DNA of 64,000 nt from Pseudomonas sp. SJZ074. GTDB lineage: Bacteria > Pseudomonadota > Gammaproteobacteria > Pseudomonadales > Pseudomonadaceae. The number at the start of each line of letters is the position of its first letter. Positions within the stretch are counted from its first letter, which is position 1. The stretch spans positions 124,001 through 188,000 of the forward strand of contig NZ_VIUE01000003.1 of the NCBI RefSeq assembly GCF_007828215.1, read 5' to 3'. The notes under the pieces were generated by a model. That model was not told the origin of the DNA. It saw nothing but the letters and a program-made list of their open reading frames with translations, and searched no databases. The position numbers were made by a program, and so were the translations under genes. Below are positions 56,303 through 64,000 of this stretch, piece after piece.

Positions 56303-57517
56303 TTAGAGCTGCCCGTCACGATCCCTGAAACCGAGCAGGTACAACACCCCATCCAGCCCCAGGGTCGAGATCGCTTGCCTGGCCGATTGCTTGACCAGCG
56401 GCTTGGCCCGGAACGCCACGCCCAGGCCCGCTATCGCCAGCATCGGCAGGTCATTGGCACCGTCGCCCACGGCGATGGTCTGCTCCAGGCGCAGGCCTTC
56501 TTTCTCGGCCAGTTCCCGCAGCAGGTCTGCTTTGCGCTGGGCATCGACGATAGGCTCGACGGCCACGCCGGTCACTTTACCGTCCACTACTTCCAGCTCA
56601 TTGGCGAATACGTAGTCGATGCCGAGCCTGGTCTGCAACTGCTTGGCGAAGTAGGTAAAACCGCCGGACAGGATGGCGGTCTTGTAGCCCAGGCGCTTGA
56701 GCTCGGCGAACAGGGTCTCGGCGCCTTCGGTCAGGCGCAGGGAAGCACCAATGGAATCCAGCACGCCGACGTCCAGACCTTTAAGCAGGGCCAGGCGCTC
56801 CTTGAAGCTGGCACGGAAATCCAGCTCGCCGGCCATGGCCCGCTCGGTGATGGCCGAGACCTTGTCGCCCACGCCGGCAGCCTTGGCCAGTTCGTCGATG
56901 ACTTCGGCTTCGATCAGGGTCGAATCCATGTCGAACACCGCCAGGCGACGGTTACGCCGGAACAGCGAGTCTTCCTGGAACGCGATGTCGACGTTCAGCT
57001 CCTGGGCCACGCTCAGGAACTCGGCACGCAACGCCTGGGGATCGGCCGGCTCGCCGCGCACGGAAAATTCGATGCAGCCCTTGCCCTTGTCCGCCGGGGT
57101 GTCCAGCGGCATGCGCCCGGACAAGCGGTCGATGTGATCGATGTTCAGGCCGTATTGGGCGGTGATCGAACTGACGCGCTGCAACTGCTCGGCGCTGACC
57201 TTGCGGGTCAACAAGGTGACGATGTGCCGTTTCTTGCCCTGGCCGGCTACCCAGTGCTGGTAGTCCGCTTCGGACACCGGCGTGAAGCGTACCTGTTGAT
57301 CGAGCTTGTAAGCGGTGAACAGGATGTCCTTGAGCACCGATTTGCTCTGTTCGGCATCCGGAATTTCAACCAGGATGCCAAACGATAGCGTGTCGTGGAT
57401 CACCGCCTGACCGATATCGAGAATGTTCACACCACCTTGGGCCAGAACGCCGGTAATGGCCGCAGTCAGACCCGGACGGTCGCTGCCAGTGATGTTTATC
57501 AGGACGATTTCGCGCAA
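56303..57517 (-). CDS. serB: Phosphoserine phosphatase SerB
   Basis: HAD-family phosphatase, 404 aa, last step of serine synthesis. Two N-terminal ACT domains (IVLINITGSDRPGLTAAITGVLAQ, and a second near 95-165) precede the HAD core with nucleophile FDMDSTLIEAEVIDELA near residue 200 and the Mg motif VGDGANDLPML. Long two-ACT SerB is the usual Pseudomonas form. It is divergent from the AhpA/YtjB gene (133 bases between starts), as serB and ytjB are in E. coli. Confidence 0.97.
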   Translation of the reverse strand: MREIVLINITGSDRPGLTAAITGVLAQGGVNILDIGQAVIHDTLSFGILVEIPDAEQSKSVLKDILFTAYKLDQQVRFTPVSEADYQHWVAGQGKKRHIVTLLTRKVSAEQLQRVSSITAQYGLNIDHIDRLSGRMPLDTPADKGKGCIEFSVRGEPADPQALRAEFLSVAQELNVDIAFQEDSLFRRNRRLAVFDMDSTLIEAEVIDELAKAAGVGDKVSAITERAMAGELDFRASFKERLALLKGLDVGVLDSIGASLRLTEGAETLFAELKRLGYKTAILSGGFTYFAKQLQTRLGIDYVFANELEVVDGKVTGVAVEPIVDAQRKADLLRELAEKEGLRLEQTIAVGDGANDLPMLAIAGLGVAFRAKPLVKQSARQAISTLGLDGVLYLLGFRDRDGQL

Positions 57518-57650
57518 GGCGCACCCCCGCAGGTGGAAAAAAACCGCATTCTACCCATATTCAGTGACCATCGGGCACCGCCAGTGCTTTGCCGGTCATG
57601 GGGCTGTCGCTATACTGCGCGTCAATTTCACGGACAAAGAGCCGAGCTCA

Positions 57651-59165
57651 GTGAACCGGCCCACGCCAGTCAAAACCGACAACTTCTTCCTGCTGATCTT
57701 CCGTGCACTGCGCCACCGTCGTGTGCCGATTGCATTGCGCATTGCCAGCCATAACGTGATTCTGGTCGCATTGGCCCTGGTCATCTATGCCTGCGTAATG
57801 GGCCTGCAGTTCAAACAAGCCATGCACGAGCAGGCCGATGCCCTGGGTGAAAGCCTGACCACCCAGACCGCCACGTCCGCCACCGAGCTGCTGGTGTCCA
57901 ACGACATCCTCAGCCTCAACGTGCTGCTCAACAACCTGACCAAGAACAAGCTGGTGGCCCACGCCGCCATCTACAGCGTCGACAACCGCATCCTCGCCGA
58001 GGCGGGGCAGCGGCCCAAGCCCGGCCTGCTGGGCGAGTCCGGCGGCATGTACCAGAGCAAGATCACCTTCCAGGACGTGACCGCCGGGCAACTGCGCATC
58101 AGCCTGGACATGGACCAGTTCCAGCAACCGATGACCATCAGCCTGCAAAGCATGGGCATCCTCAGCGCAATATTGCTGGCCCTGGCGCTGGCCTTGAGCC
58201 TGCGCCTGGGGCGGCATCTCTCCACGCCACTGCTGCAGTTGCGCGTCTGGCTACGAGACATCGACGAACACACCCCGGCCACCCAGCGCCAGGACGAAAT
58301 CGGCGATCTGGCGCGGCAACTGCACGCCAGTTTCGCGCCGGAACCTGCACCCGTGCCGGAGCCCGAGGACATCGACTACATCGACGATGAGGCCGAACCG
58401 GAATTCGAGGTGCGCAACCTGCGCGATCCCGGCTTCGACGAAAGCCAGCCGATGCCGACCTCCAGGCCCGCGCCTCGCCATGTGGTACGGGCGGTCGAAG
58501 ACGAAGAAGACGACGAGGCCTTCGCCGACCTGCGGGACGAGTCGATTGCCGGGCAACCGCAACCACTCGCCAGGCCCGCCGTCTCGAACCTGCCACAGCA
58601 CAGCGCCGTGCTGGCCGTGCAATTGGGCGCCCAGGACCAACTGCGTCGCCTGCCCCAGGCCCGCCTGAAGGAACTGCTCGAACGCTACCGCGATTGCCTC
58701 GACCAGGCCGCCTCGCTCTACCAGGGTGAATTGCACACCCTGAACGACGGCAGCACCCTGATGCTGTTCCATACCGAAGACAGCGGTGACGATTACCTGA
58801 CCAATGCCATTTGCTGCGGTGAATTGCTGCGGGCCCTGGGTCATCAGTTACAGATCGAAGTCGCCGACAGCGGCATTACCCTGCAACTGCAACTCGGCCT
58901 GACCCTCGGCGACGACCTGTTCGGCCTGAGCCAGATCGACCTGTTGCTGACCGAAACCGCCCAGGACGCCCTGGCGCTGTCGCAACACAGCCGCAACCTG
59001 CTGCTGGTGGAGCGCAAGATCAACGACGATGCCCTGATCCGCCAGCGCGCTCGCATCCGCCCTATCGCCAGCCCCGAAGGCGCGTGCTGCGTGGAGCGCC
59101 TGATGGAGCCGTACCCGTCGATGCTGGAGCGGCAACTGGCGCGGATGCATGAGCGCCAGGCCTGA
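57651..59165 (+). CDS. AhpA/YtjB (Smp) family membrane protein
   Basis: Inner-membrane protein, 504 aa, of the AhpA/YtjB (SMP_2) family. Two TM helices (about 35-55 and 170-195) flank a periplasmic region of about 110 residues; a HAMP-like stretch (RLGRHLSTPLLQLRVWLRDI) follows. Residues 220-320 are strongly acidic (PEPEDIDYIDDEAEPEFEVR), and the last 180 residues are soluble. The GTG at 57651, (V)NRPTPVKTDNFFLLIFRAL, is the only sensible start; the open frame to 57423 overlaps serB on the other strand. The function is unknown. The divergent serB-ytjB neighbourhood is conserved. A terminator follows. Confidence 0.88.
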   Translation: MNRPTPVKTDNFFLLIFRALRHRRVPIALRIASHNVILVALALVIYACVMGLQFKQAMHEQADALGESLTTQTATSATELLVSNDILSLNVLLNNLTKNKLVAHAAIYSVDNRILAEAGQRPKPGLLGESGGMYQSKITFQDVTAGQLRISLDMDQFQQPMTISLQSMGILSAILLALALALSLRLGRHLSTPLLQLRVWLRDIDEHTPATQRQDEIGDLARQLHASFAPEPAPVPEPEDIDYIDDEAEPEFEVRNLRDPGFDESQPMPTSRPAPRHVVRAVEDEEDDEAFADLRDESIAGQPQPLARPAVSNLPQHSAVLAVQLGAQDQLRRLPQARLKELLERYRDCLDQAASLYQGELHTLNDGSTLMLFHTEDSGDDYLTNAICCGELLRALGHQLQIEVADSGITLQLQLGLTLGDDLFGLSQIDLLLTETAQDALALSQHSRNLLLVERKINDDALIRQRARIRPIASPEGACCVERLMEPYPSMLERQLARMHERQA

Positions 59166-59186
59166 GTCCCGGTCGCCGGAATGACG

Positions 59187-59223
59187 AAGCCCGCAGATGA
59201 GTGATTGTCTGTGGGCTTTTTTG
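59187..59223 (+). terminator. Terminator after the AhpA/YtjB gene
   Basis: AGCCCGCAGA (59188-59197) pairs with TCTGTGGGCT (59208-59217), with one G-T pair, followed by T6. Confidence 0.88.
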
Positions 59224-59236
59224 TGGCCTTCACTGG

Positions 59237-59310
59237 CCTCATCGCGAGCAGGCTCGCTCCCACAAGAACCGCGCTGAACCCGTGGGAGCGAGCCCTGCTC
59301 GCGATGAGGC
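59237..59310. repeat. REP-like inverted repeat, CATCGCGAGCAGG family
   Basis: CCTCATCGCGAGCAGG (from 59237) with GCTCGCTCCCAC faces CGTGGGAGCGAGC (from 59280) with CCTGCTCGCGATGAGG (to about 59309). The arms are about 28 bases with one mismatch region, and the spacer is about 17 bases. Confidence 0.85.
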
Positions 59311-59348
59311 CAGCACAGGGGCCGAAGATCCATCCCCCCAGAAACAAC

Positions 59349-59373
59349 AAAGCCCGCATCAACGCGGGCTTTG
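59349..59373. terminator. Terminator downstream of the pqiC-like gene
   Basis: AAAGCCCGC and GCGGGCTTT form a 9-base stem around ATCAAC. On the minus strand TTTGTTGTTTC follows, which suits the pqiC-like transcript; on the plus strand TGTCTTG follows. Confidence 0.85.
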
Positions 59374-59393
59374 TCTTGCATCCAATCCAGCGA

Positions 59394-60104
59394 TCAGAAC
59401 CTGAACACTTCCATGTCGGTACGAATCGGCAAGGCCATCGGGATCTTTGGCGACTTCTCCGGTTCAGCAGGCTTGGCCTGGGAAGGAGCCGCCTTGCGCG
59501 GTGCGGCCTCGACCAATGGAGGCTGGTTAGCCAATGGCTTGAGCGCCACGGACAACTGCTCGGCCAGCCGTTGCAGGAGAACGCCCTGAGCCTGGACCTG
59601 CGCAGCGGTACCGCCGGTATGTTGTTCTTGCAGATGAACGATGCGGTTCTCCCGGACTTTACCGCGACGGTCGATCAACCGCCATTGGGCATCGAGCACC
59701 GCCGGTTGCGATTCGCCCGAATCCAGGCGGGTGATCGACAGCAATACCTGGACATCCGGGGTAAAGCCCTGGGTGGCCGGCGCCAATACCACGCGCTGGC
59801 TGTCCAGGTGCCCGGCTACCTGGCGCAGCAGCAACTGGTCGATGTCCGAGGAGAGACTGCCGGCCCAGCGACCGTCAGTGGCGGCCTGCAGGCTACCGTC
59901 GGGTTGGCGTTGTAGCAGGGTTTCGCGTTGCAGGTAGTCGGCGATCGACACCGGGCCCAGCAATACAGCCATGCCCGCGCTCTGCGCAGGCTGGGCCGGG
60001 TTACCACTATCGAGCTGATACAGCGACACCGGCTGATGGACGCTGCAACCCGCCAGGCCAAGCAAGCCGGCGAGCCATAGAATAGGAAGGCGCAGAGCAG
60101 TCAT
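59394..60104 (-). CDS. PqiC-like (DUF330) outer-membrane lipoprotein
   Basis: Lipoprotein of the ABC-type transport auxiliary (PqiC/YmbA, DUF330) family, 236 aa. The signal ends in lipobox LAGC (ILWLAGLLGLAGCSVHQP), so Cys20 should be lipidated. The mature domain begins VSLYQLDSG, typical of the family, and there is a Pro/Ala-rich C-terminal tail. PqiC homologues partner MCE-domain (PqiB-type) lipid-transport proteins, but no pqiA or pqiB gene is in the window. It is monocistronic, with its own terminator. Confidence 0.86.
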   Translation of the reverse strand: MTALRLPILWLAGLLGLAGCSVHQPVSLYQLDSGNPAQPAQSAGMAVLLGPVSIADYLQRETLLQRQPDGSLQAATDGRWAGSLSSDIDQLLLRQVAGHLDSQRVVLAPATQGFTPDVQVLLSITRLDSGESQPAVLDAQWRLIDRRGKVRENRIVHLQEQHTGGTAAQVQAQGVLLQRLAEQLSVALKPLANQPPLVEAAPRKAAPSQAKPAEPEKSPKIPMALPIRTDMEVFRF

Positions 60105-60283
60105 CGTTCCATCCAGGTGGCGGCCACAAGGCTTACCACAGTGAAAAAATACTCGGTCATTATGAAGAACGCTCAGCCACGCCGGCGCTTGAAAGGGCCT
60201 ATCATCCGTGAATATGCGTCCCGACTCCAGCGCGAAAGCATCGATCTGCGGCTTTTAATCGCAGACCGAGCCGTCTAGCACGC

Positions 60284-62548
60284 TTAATTCAGGTTTTCGA
60301 CGAGCAGTGCATCGACCCGTTGGAAACCTCTTGGAAGCTTGTTGCCCCGCCGACCACGTTCACCTTTGTAATGCTCAAGATCGTCTGCTTTGAGTGAGAG
60401 CGTACGCTTTCCAGCCTGTAGCACAAGCGTGGCACCCTCCGGTAGCACTGCAATATCCGTGACATATTCTTCACGGCTGGCCACCCGTTCGCCGGAAATC
60501 CCGATGATCTTATTCCCTTTACCTTTACCTAATTGTGGCAGGTCGCTGATTTTGAAGACCAACAGCCTGCCTTCGGTCGTCACCGAAGCCAGCCAATTGT
60601 TATCCCGGTCGACGACCGGGCGCGGCGCGATGACCTTGGCGTTGTTTGGCAGGCTCAACAGCGCCTTGCCCGCCTTGTTCTTGGCTTGCAGGTCCTCACC
60701 CTTGACGACGAACCCGTAGCCGGCGTCCGACGCAATAACGTATAGCCCGTCATCATCAGGCATCAGCACGCACTCAAAAGTTGCACCCGGTGGTGGCGTC
60801 AGACGACCGGTCAGCGGCTCGCCCTGGCCGCGAGCCGATGGCAGGGTATGGGCTGCCACCGAATAACTGCGCCCCGTGGAATCGATAAACACCGCGAACT
60901 GGTTCGAGCGCCCAGGCGCCAGGGCCTTGAAACCGTCCCCGGCCTTGTAGGAAAGCCCCGCCGCGTCGATGTCGTGCCCCTTTGCAGAGCGCACCCAGCC
61001 TTTTTCGGAAAGCACGACGGTCACTTTCTCGTTCGGCAGCAGATCGTGCTCGCTCAGGGCCTTGGCTTCGGCGCGTTCGACAATCGGCGAACGACGGTCG
61101 TCGCCATAGGTTTCGGCGTCCTTGAGCAGCTCGGTGCGTACCAGCTTCTTGAGCTTGGCCTCGCTACCCAGCAAGGCCAGCAGCTTGGCCTGCTCCTTGA
61201 GCAATTCATCCTGCTCGGCCCGCAACTTCATCTCTTCCAGCCGCGCCAATTGCCGCAGGCGGGTGTCGAGGATGTAGTCGGCCTGGATTTCACTCAAGGC
61301 AAAGCGCTCGATCAGACTCGCCTTCGGATGCTCCTCGGTGCGGATGATGTGGATCACTTCGTCCAGGTTGAGGTAGGCAATCAGCAAACCGTCCAACAGG
61401 TGCAGGCGGCGCTCGACCTTGTCCAGGCGGAACTGCAGACGTCTGCGCACCGTTTTGACACGAAACTCCAGCCACTCCACCAGCAGCGCTCGCAGGTTCT
61501 TCAACTGCGGCTTGCCGTCCAAGCCAATGATGTTGATGTTGACCCGGTAGCTGGACTCCAGGTCGGTGCTGGCAAACAGGTGCTGCATCAAAGCGTCGTG
61601 GTCGACCCGGCTGTTGACTGGAATGATCACGATGCGGCATGGGTTCTCATGGTCCGACTCGTCACGCAAGTCGGCCACTTGTGGCGCTTTCGACGGTTTT
61701 GCCTGCATCATCGCGGCAATCTGCTCCAGCACCTTGGCCCCGGAGACCTGATGTGGCAGCGCGGTGACGATGATGTCGCCGTCTTCGATGTGATACACGG
61801 CGCGCATACGCACCGAACCGCGGCCGCTTTCGTAGATTTTCAGCAGGTCGGCGCGCGGGGTGATGATTTCCGCCTCGGTCGGATAGTCCGGGCCCTGGAT
61901 GTGCTCGCAGAGCTGCTCCACCGTGGCTTTCGGATCGTCCAGCAGGCGCACACACGCCGTGGCCACTTCCCGCAGGTTGTGGGGCGGCACGTCAGTGGCC
62001 ATGCCCACGGCAATGCCGGTGGTGCCATTGAGCAGGATATTCGGCAAACGTGCCGGCAATACCAGGGGTTCATCGAGGGTGCCGTCGAAGTTGGGCCCCC
62101 AGTCCGCCGTGCCCTGGCCCAGCTCGCTGAGCAGCACTTCGGAATAACGCGACAACCGCGCCTCGGTGTAACGCATGGCCGCGAACGACTTGGGATCGTC
62201 CGGTGCGCCCCAGTTACCCTGGCCATCCACCAAGGTGTAGCGGTAGCTGAACGGCTGGGCCATCAACACCATGGCTTCGTAGCAGGCCGAATCACCGTGA
62301 GGGTGGAACTTGCCGAGCACGTCACCGACGGTCCGCGCCGACTTCTTGTGCTTGGAATCGGCGTCCAGCCCCAACTCGCTCATGGCATAGACGATGCGCC
62401 GTTGAACCGGCTTCAAGCCGTCGCCGATGTGCGGCAAGGCGCGGTCCATGATCACGTACATGGAGTAATTGAGGTAGGCATTTTCGGTGAAGTCAGCCAG
62501 CGATCGGCGCTCTACGCCGTCCAAGCTGTCTGCAAGAATGTCGCTCAT
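60284..62548 (-). CDS. parC: DNA topoisomerase IV subunit A ParC
   Basis: Decatenating type IIA topoisomerase subunit, 754 aa. The active-site tyrosine is Tyr127 in [10 protein letters not shown]. The quinolone-resistance region reads [13 protein letters not shown], with wild-type Ser87 and Glu91. The C-terminal beta-pinwheel has the usual degenerate repeats. The ATG at 62548 gives the standard N-terminus [32 protein letters not shown]. It lies downstream of the esterase-like gene and parE, all on the minus strand, so the subunits are probably co-transcribed with an unrelated gene between them. Confidence 0.98.
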   Translation of the reverse strand: MSDILADSLDGVERRSLADFTENAYLNYSMYVIMDRALPHIGDGLKPVQRRIVYAMSELGLDADSKHKKSARTVGDVLGKFHPHGDSACYEAMVLMAQPFSYRYTLVDGQGNWGAPDDPKSFAAMRYTEARLSRYSEVLLSELGQGTADWGPNFDGTLDEPLVLPARLPNILLNGTTGIAVGMATDVPPHNLREVATACVRLLDDPKATVEQLCEHIQGPDYPTEAEIITPRADLLKIYESGRGSVRMRAVYHIEDGDIIVTALPHQVSGAKVLEQIAAMMQAKPSKAPQVADLRDESDHENPCRIVIIPVNSRVDHDALMQHLFASTDLESSYRVNINIIGLDGKPQLKNLRALLVEWLEFRVKTVRRRLQFRLDKVERRLHLLDGLLIAYLNLDEVIHIIRTEEHPKASLIERFALSEIQADYILDTRLRQLARLEEMKLRAEQDELLKEQAKLLALLGSEAKLKKLVRTELLKDAETYGDDRRSPIVERAEAKALSEHDLLPNEKVTVVLSEKGWVRSAKGHDIDAAGLSYKAGDGFKALAPGRSNQFAVFIDSTGRSYSVAAHTLPSARGQGEPLTGRLTPPPGATFECVLMPDDDGLYVIASDAGYGFVVKGEDLQAKNKAGKALLSLPNNAKVIAPRPVVDRDNNWLASVTTEGRLLVFKISDLPQLGKGKGNKIIGISGERVASREEYVTDIAVLPEGATLVLQAGKRTLSLKADDLEHYKGERGRRGNKLPRGFQRVDALLVENLN

Positions 62549-62632
62549 GCGGGCCTCATCAGTTCATTGTCTGGCGCAACGACATGGTGCCGTCGCGCTG
62601 GGTAGATTCAAATAGATTCAGGGACGGCCGGT

Positions 62633-63619
62633 TCATGGCGAGGCACTCCAGCCGCCATCGGGTGCGGCGAAACGCCAGATGATCGGCCGCTCCTCGCCGT
62701 CGGCCCGCGGCCCGTCATTGTTGTCCAGGCCAACCCAGGCGCCGGTGGCATCCACCACCAGGGCCTCGGCCAGCCCGTAGGCCTGGGAATAACGGCGATT
62801 GTCCTGCAGGGCTTCGGCGGCGAATGACCAGCAGCGCTCGACTTCGGCGCTCTGGAGGTCGCGTCGGCAGATCTGATAGGCGTTGCGTTCCAGGGTGAAA
62901 AGCTTGCCATTGAACAGTGACAGGTCGGCAAAGTCCCGGGACACGGCCTTGGCGTTGGGAAACTGCGCCGGCTGCATTTCCTGCCCCGCTTCGCTCAACA
63001 GCACACAATGACCATCACAGTCCCATACTGTTTGCCGACGCTTGATCAACAGCAAGCCACGTCGCTCCCGCTCCGCCGCCAGCCACAAGCGGTCCCCGGC
63101 CGGGTTCACCGCCAGTCCTTCGAACAGCGCATTGAAATGCAACAACATGCCGCTGGCACGGGCCTCGCGGATCATCGTCGGTGCAATCTTCAACCAGGAG
63201 ACTTCGCCCAACGGCGGCACCTGCAACACGGCGGCATGGGACTCGCTGACCACATAACGATTGCCGGCGCTGTCGCAACTGATGCCTTCGAAATCCAGTT
63301 CGCCACCGCGCAGGAACGACGCCGCCCAGGTACGTGATCGCAGCCCCCAGGGCAAGCCGCTGTCCGGCGCCTGCGGCACGTCGATGATCAACGCCTGGGC
63401 AGGCCAGGCCCCATCACCGGAAGTATCCAGGCGATAAATGCGATCATCGTCGCGATCCGACACTGTCCACATCTCATCGCCGCAAAGGGCCAGGCCGGAC
63501 AGATTGCCGCCGCGCATGCCGTCGACAGCGTGCTCGGACAGCAATTTCAGTTCCGGTGCAGGCCCCGCGAAGATGGCCCCCGCCCACAGCAACAACGCCA
63601 GGGCGAAACCGTTGCGCAT
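62633..63619 (-). CDS. Phytase-like esterase (esterase-like activity of phytase family)
   Basis: A secreted or periplasmic beta-propeller-like protein, 328 aa. A signal peptide (MRNGFALALLLWAGAIFAGPAPELK) is followed by repeats such as LSGLALCGDEMWTVSDRDDDRIYRLDTSG, GELDFEGISCDSAGNRYVVSES and FNALFEGLAVNPAGDRLWLAAERE. The FEGI/FEGL motifs and acidic clusters are typical of this phytase-like group. The start overlaps the parE stop by one base, so translation is coupled. Substrate and function are unknown. A link with topoisomerase IV is not evident. Confidence 0.82.
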   Translation of the reverse strand: MRNGFALALLLWAGAIFAGPAPELKLLSEHAVDGMRGGNLSGLALCGDEMWTVSDRDDDRIYRLDTSGDGAWPAQALIIDVPQAPDSGLPWGLRSRTWAASFLRGGELDFEGISCDSAGNRYVVSESHAAVLQVPPLGEVSWLKIAPTMIREARASGMLLHFNALFEGLAVNPAGDRLWLAAERERRGLLLIKRRQTVWDCDGHCVLLSEAGQEMQPAQFPNAKAVSRDFADLSLFNGKLFTLERNAYQICRRDLQSAEVERCWSFAAEALQDNRRYSQAYGLAEALVVDATGAWVGLDNNDGPRADGEERPIIWRFAAPDGGWSASP

Positions 63620-64000
63620 CAGGCCAGTACCTCGGCCAGGTCGCCCTTGGATTCGAGCCAGGACTTGCGATCACCGGCGCGTTTCTTCGCCAGCAGCATG
63701 TCCATGATTTCCGAGGTCGCGGCGAAATCGTCGAGGGTCAGTTGCACCAGGCGACGGGTGTTCGGGTCCATGGTGGTTTCGCGCAACTGCGGCGGGTTCA
63801 TCTCGCCCAGGCCTTTGAATCGGGTGACCTGCGGTTTGCCGCGCTTCTTCTCGGCCACCAGCCGGTCGAGGATGCCGTCACGCTCGGCTTCGTCCAGGGC
63901 GTAGTAAATATCCTTGCCCAGATCGATGCGGTACAGCGGCGGCATGGCGACGTAGACATGACCGGCGTCCACCAGCGGACGGAAATGCTGGACGAACAAG
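63619..64000 (-). CDS. parE: DNA topoisomerase IV subunit B ParE (3' part only)
   Basis: GyrB-type ATPase subunit of topoisomerase IV. Only the last 127 or so codons are in the window; the gene continues beyond the right edge. The visible part covers the end of the TOPRIM and C-terminal region: FVQHFRPLVDAGHVYVAMPPLYRID, then FKGLGEMNPPQLRETTMDP and the end KSWLESKGDLAEVLA. The PPLYRI and KGLGEM motifs are diagnostic of GyrB/ParE; location by parC favours ParE. Confidence 0.96.
   Translation of the reverse strand, partial: LFVQHFRPLVDAGHVYVAMPPLYRIDLGKDIYYALDEAERDGILDRLVAEKKRGKPQVTRFKGLGEMNPPQLRETTMDPNTRRLVQLTLDDFAATSEIMDMLLAKKRAGDRKSWLESKGDLAEVLA

Noticed and set aside
60848..62605. 585-codon open frame on the plus strand
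   Set aside because: Mirror of parC; no domain and no start signal.

Overview
The window is chromosomal DNA of a Pseudomonas, most likely from the P. fluorescens group. The evidence is dense GC-rich coding, a gene order that follows the conserved Pseudomonas core chromosome (liv - ama - pncB/nadE - azu - dnaB/rplI/rpsR/rpsF/rlmB/rnr - two tRNA-Leu - purA/hisZ/hflC/hflK/hflX/hfq/miaA/mutL/amiB/tsaE/nnr/queG - orn/rsgA - motAB - rhdA/psd - fimW-like - serB - parC/parE), and several copies of the short inverted REP-like repeats typical of this group. I recognise about 49 protein genes, one of them a small uncertain ORF, and 2 tRNA genes. There is no CRISPR array, insertion sequence, integrase or rRNA.

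Layout. 1-2.9 kb: branched-chain amino-acid ABC transporter genes livK, livH and livM (cut by the edge) on the minus strand. livK is preceded by a near-consensus sigma-54 promoter and an evenly spaced CAACC repeat array. 2.9-6.8 kb: L-lysine/pipecolate branch genes amaA and amaB with a divergent LysR regulator. 7-9.1 kb: NAD salvage pair pncB-nadE. 9.2-11 kb: azurin, a possible 29-aa ORF, a LOG-family protein and a NUDIX hydrolase. 11-18 kb: a three-gene operon encoding two transglutaminase-like proteins and an ATP-grasp/alpha-E protein, a set that resembles a peptide-ligation system of unknown function. 18.1-19.5 kb: an unrecognised, translationally coupled gene pair (a protein with glycine-zipper-like hydrophobic segments plus a four-helix membrane protein) that looks like an effector/immunity module. 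19.7-29.5 kb: ygiQ, dnaB and the rplI/DUF2232/rpsR/rpsF ribosomal block, then rlmB and rnr. 29.6-30.1 kb: two tandem tRNA-Leu(CAG) genes, each with its own promoter and terminator. 30.2-45.2 kb: a chemoreceptor, then the minus-strand purA-hisZ genes and the long hflC-to-nnr cluster (RNA chaperone, tRNA modification, mismatch repair, cell-wall amidase). 45.3-54.2 kb: queG, a TRIC-like channel, orn, rsgA, motAB with a sigma-28 promoter, an HDOD protein, rhodanese and psd. 54.3-64 kb: a FimW-like c-di-GMP receptor candidate, serB, an AhpA/YtjB membrane protein, a PqiC-like lipoprotein, parC, a phytase-like esterase and the 3' end of parE.

Most genes are ordinary core functions. The parts that are not are the 11-19.5 kb accessory stretch (ligase-like operon and putative effector/immunity pair), the regulatory DNA upstream of livK, the 7-bp tandem repeat that abuts the rlmB stop codon, and the long nested inverted repeats between convergent or co-directional genes. 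All functional names come from recognising the protein sequences by eye; no database search was run.
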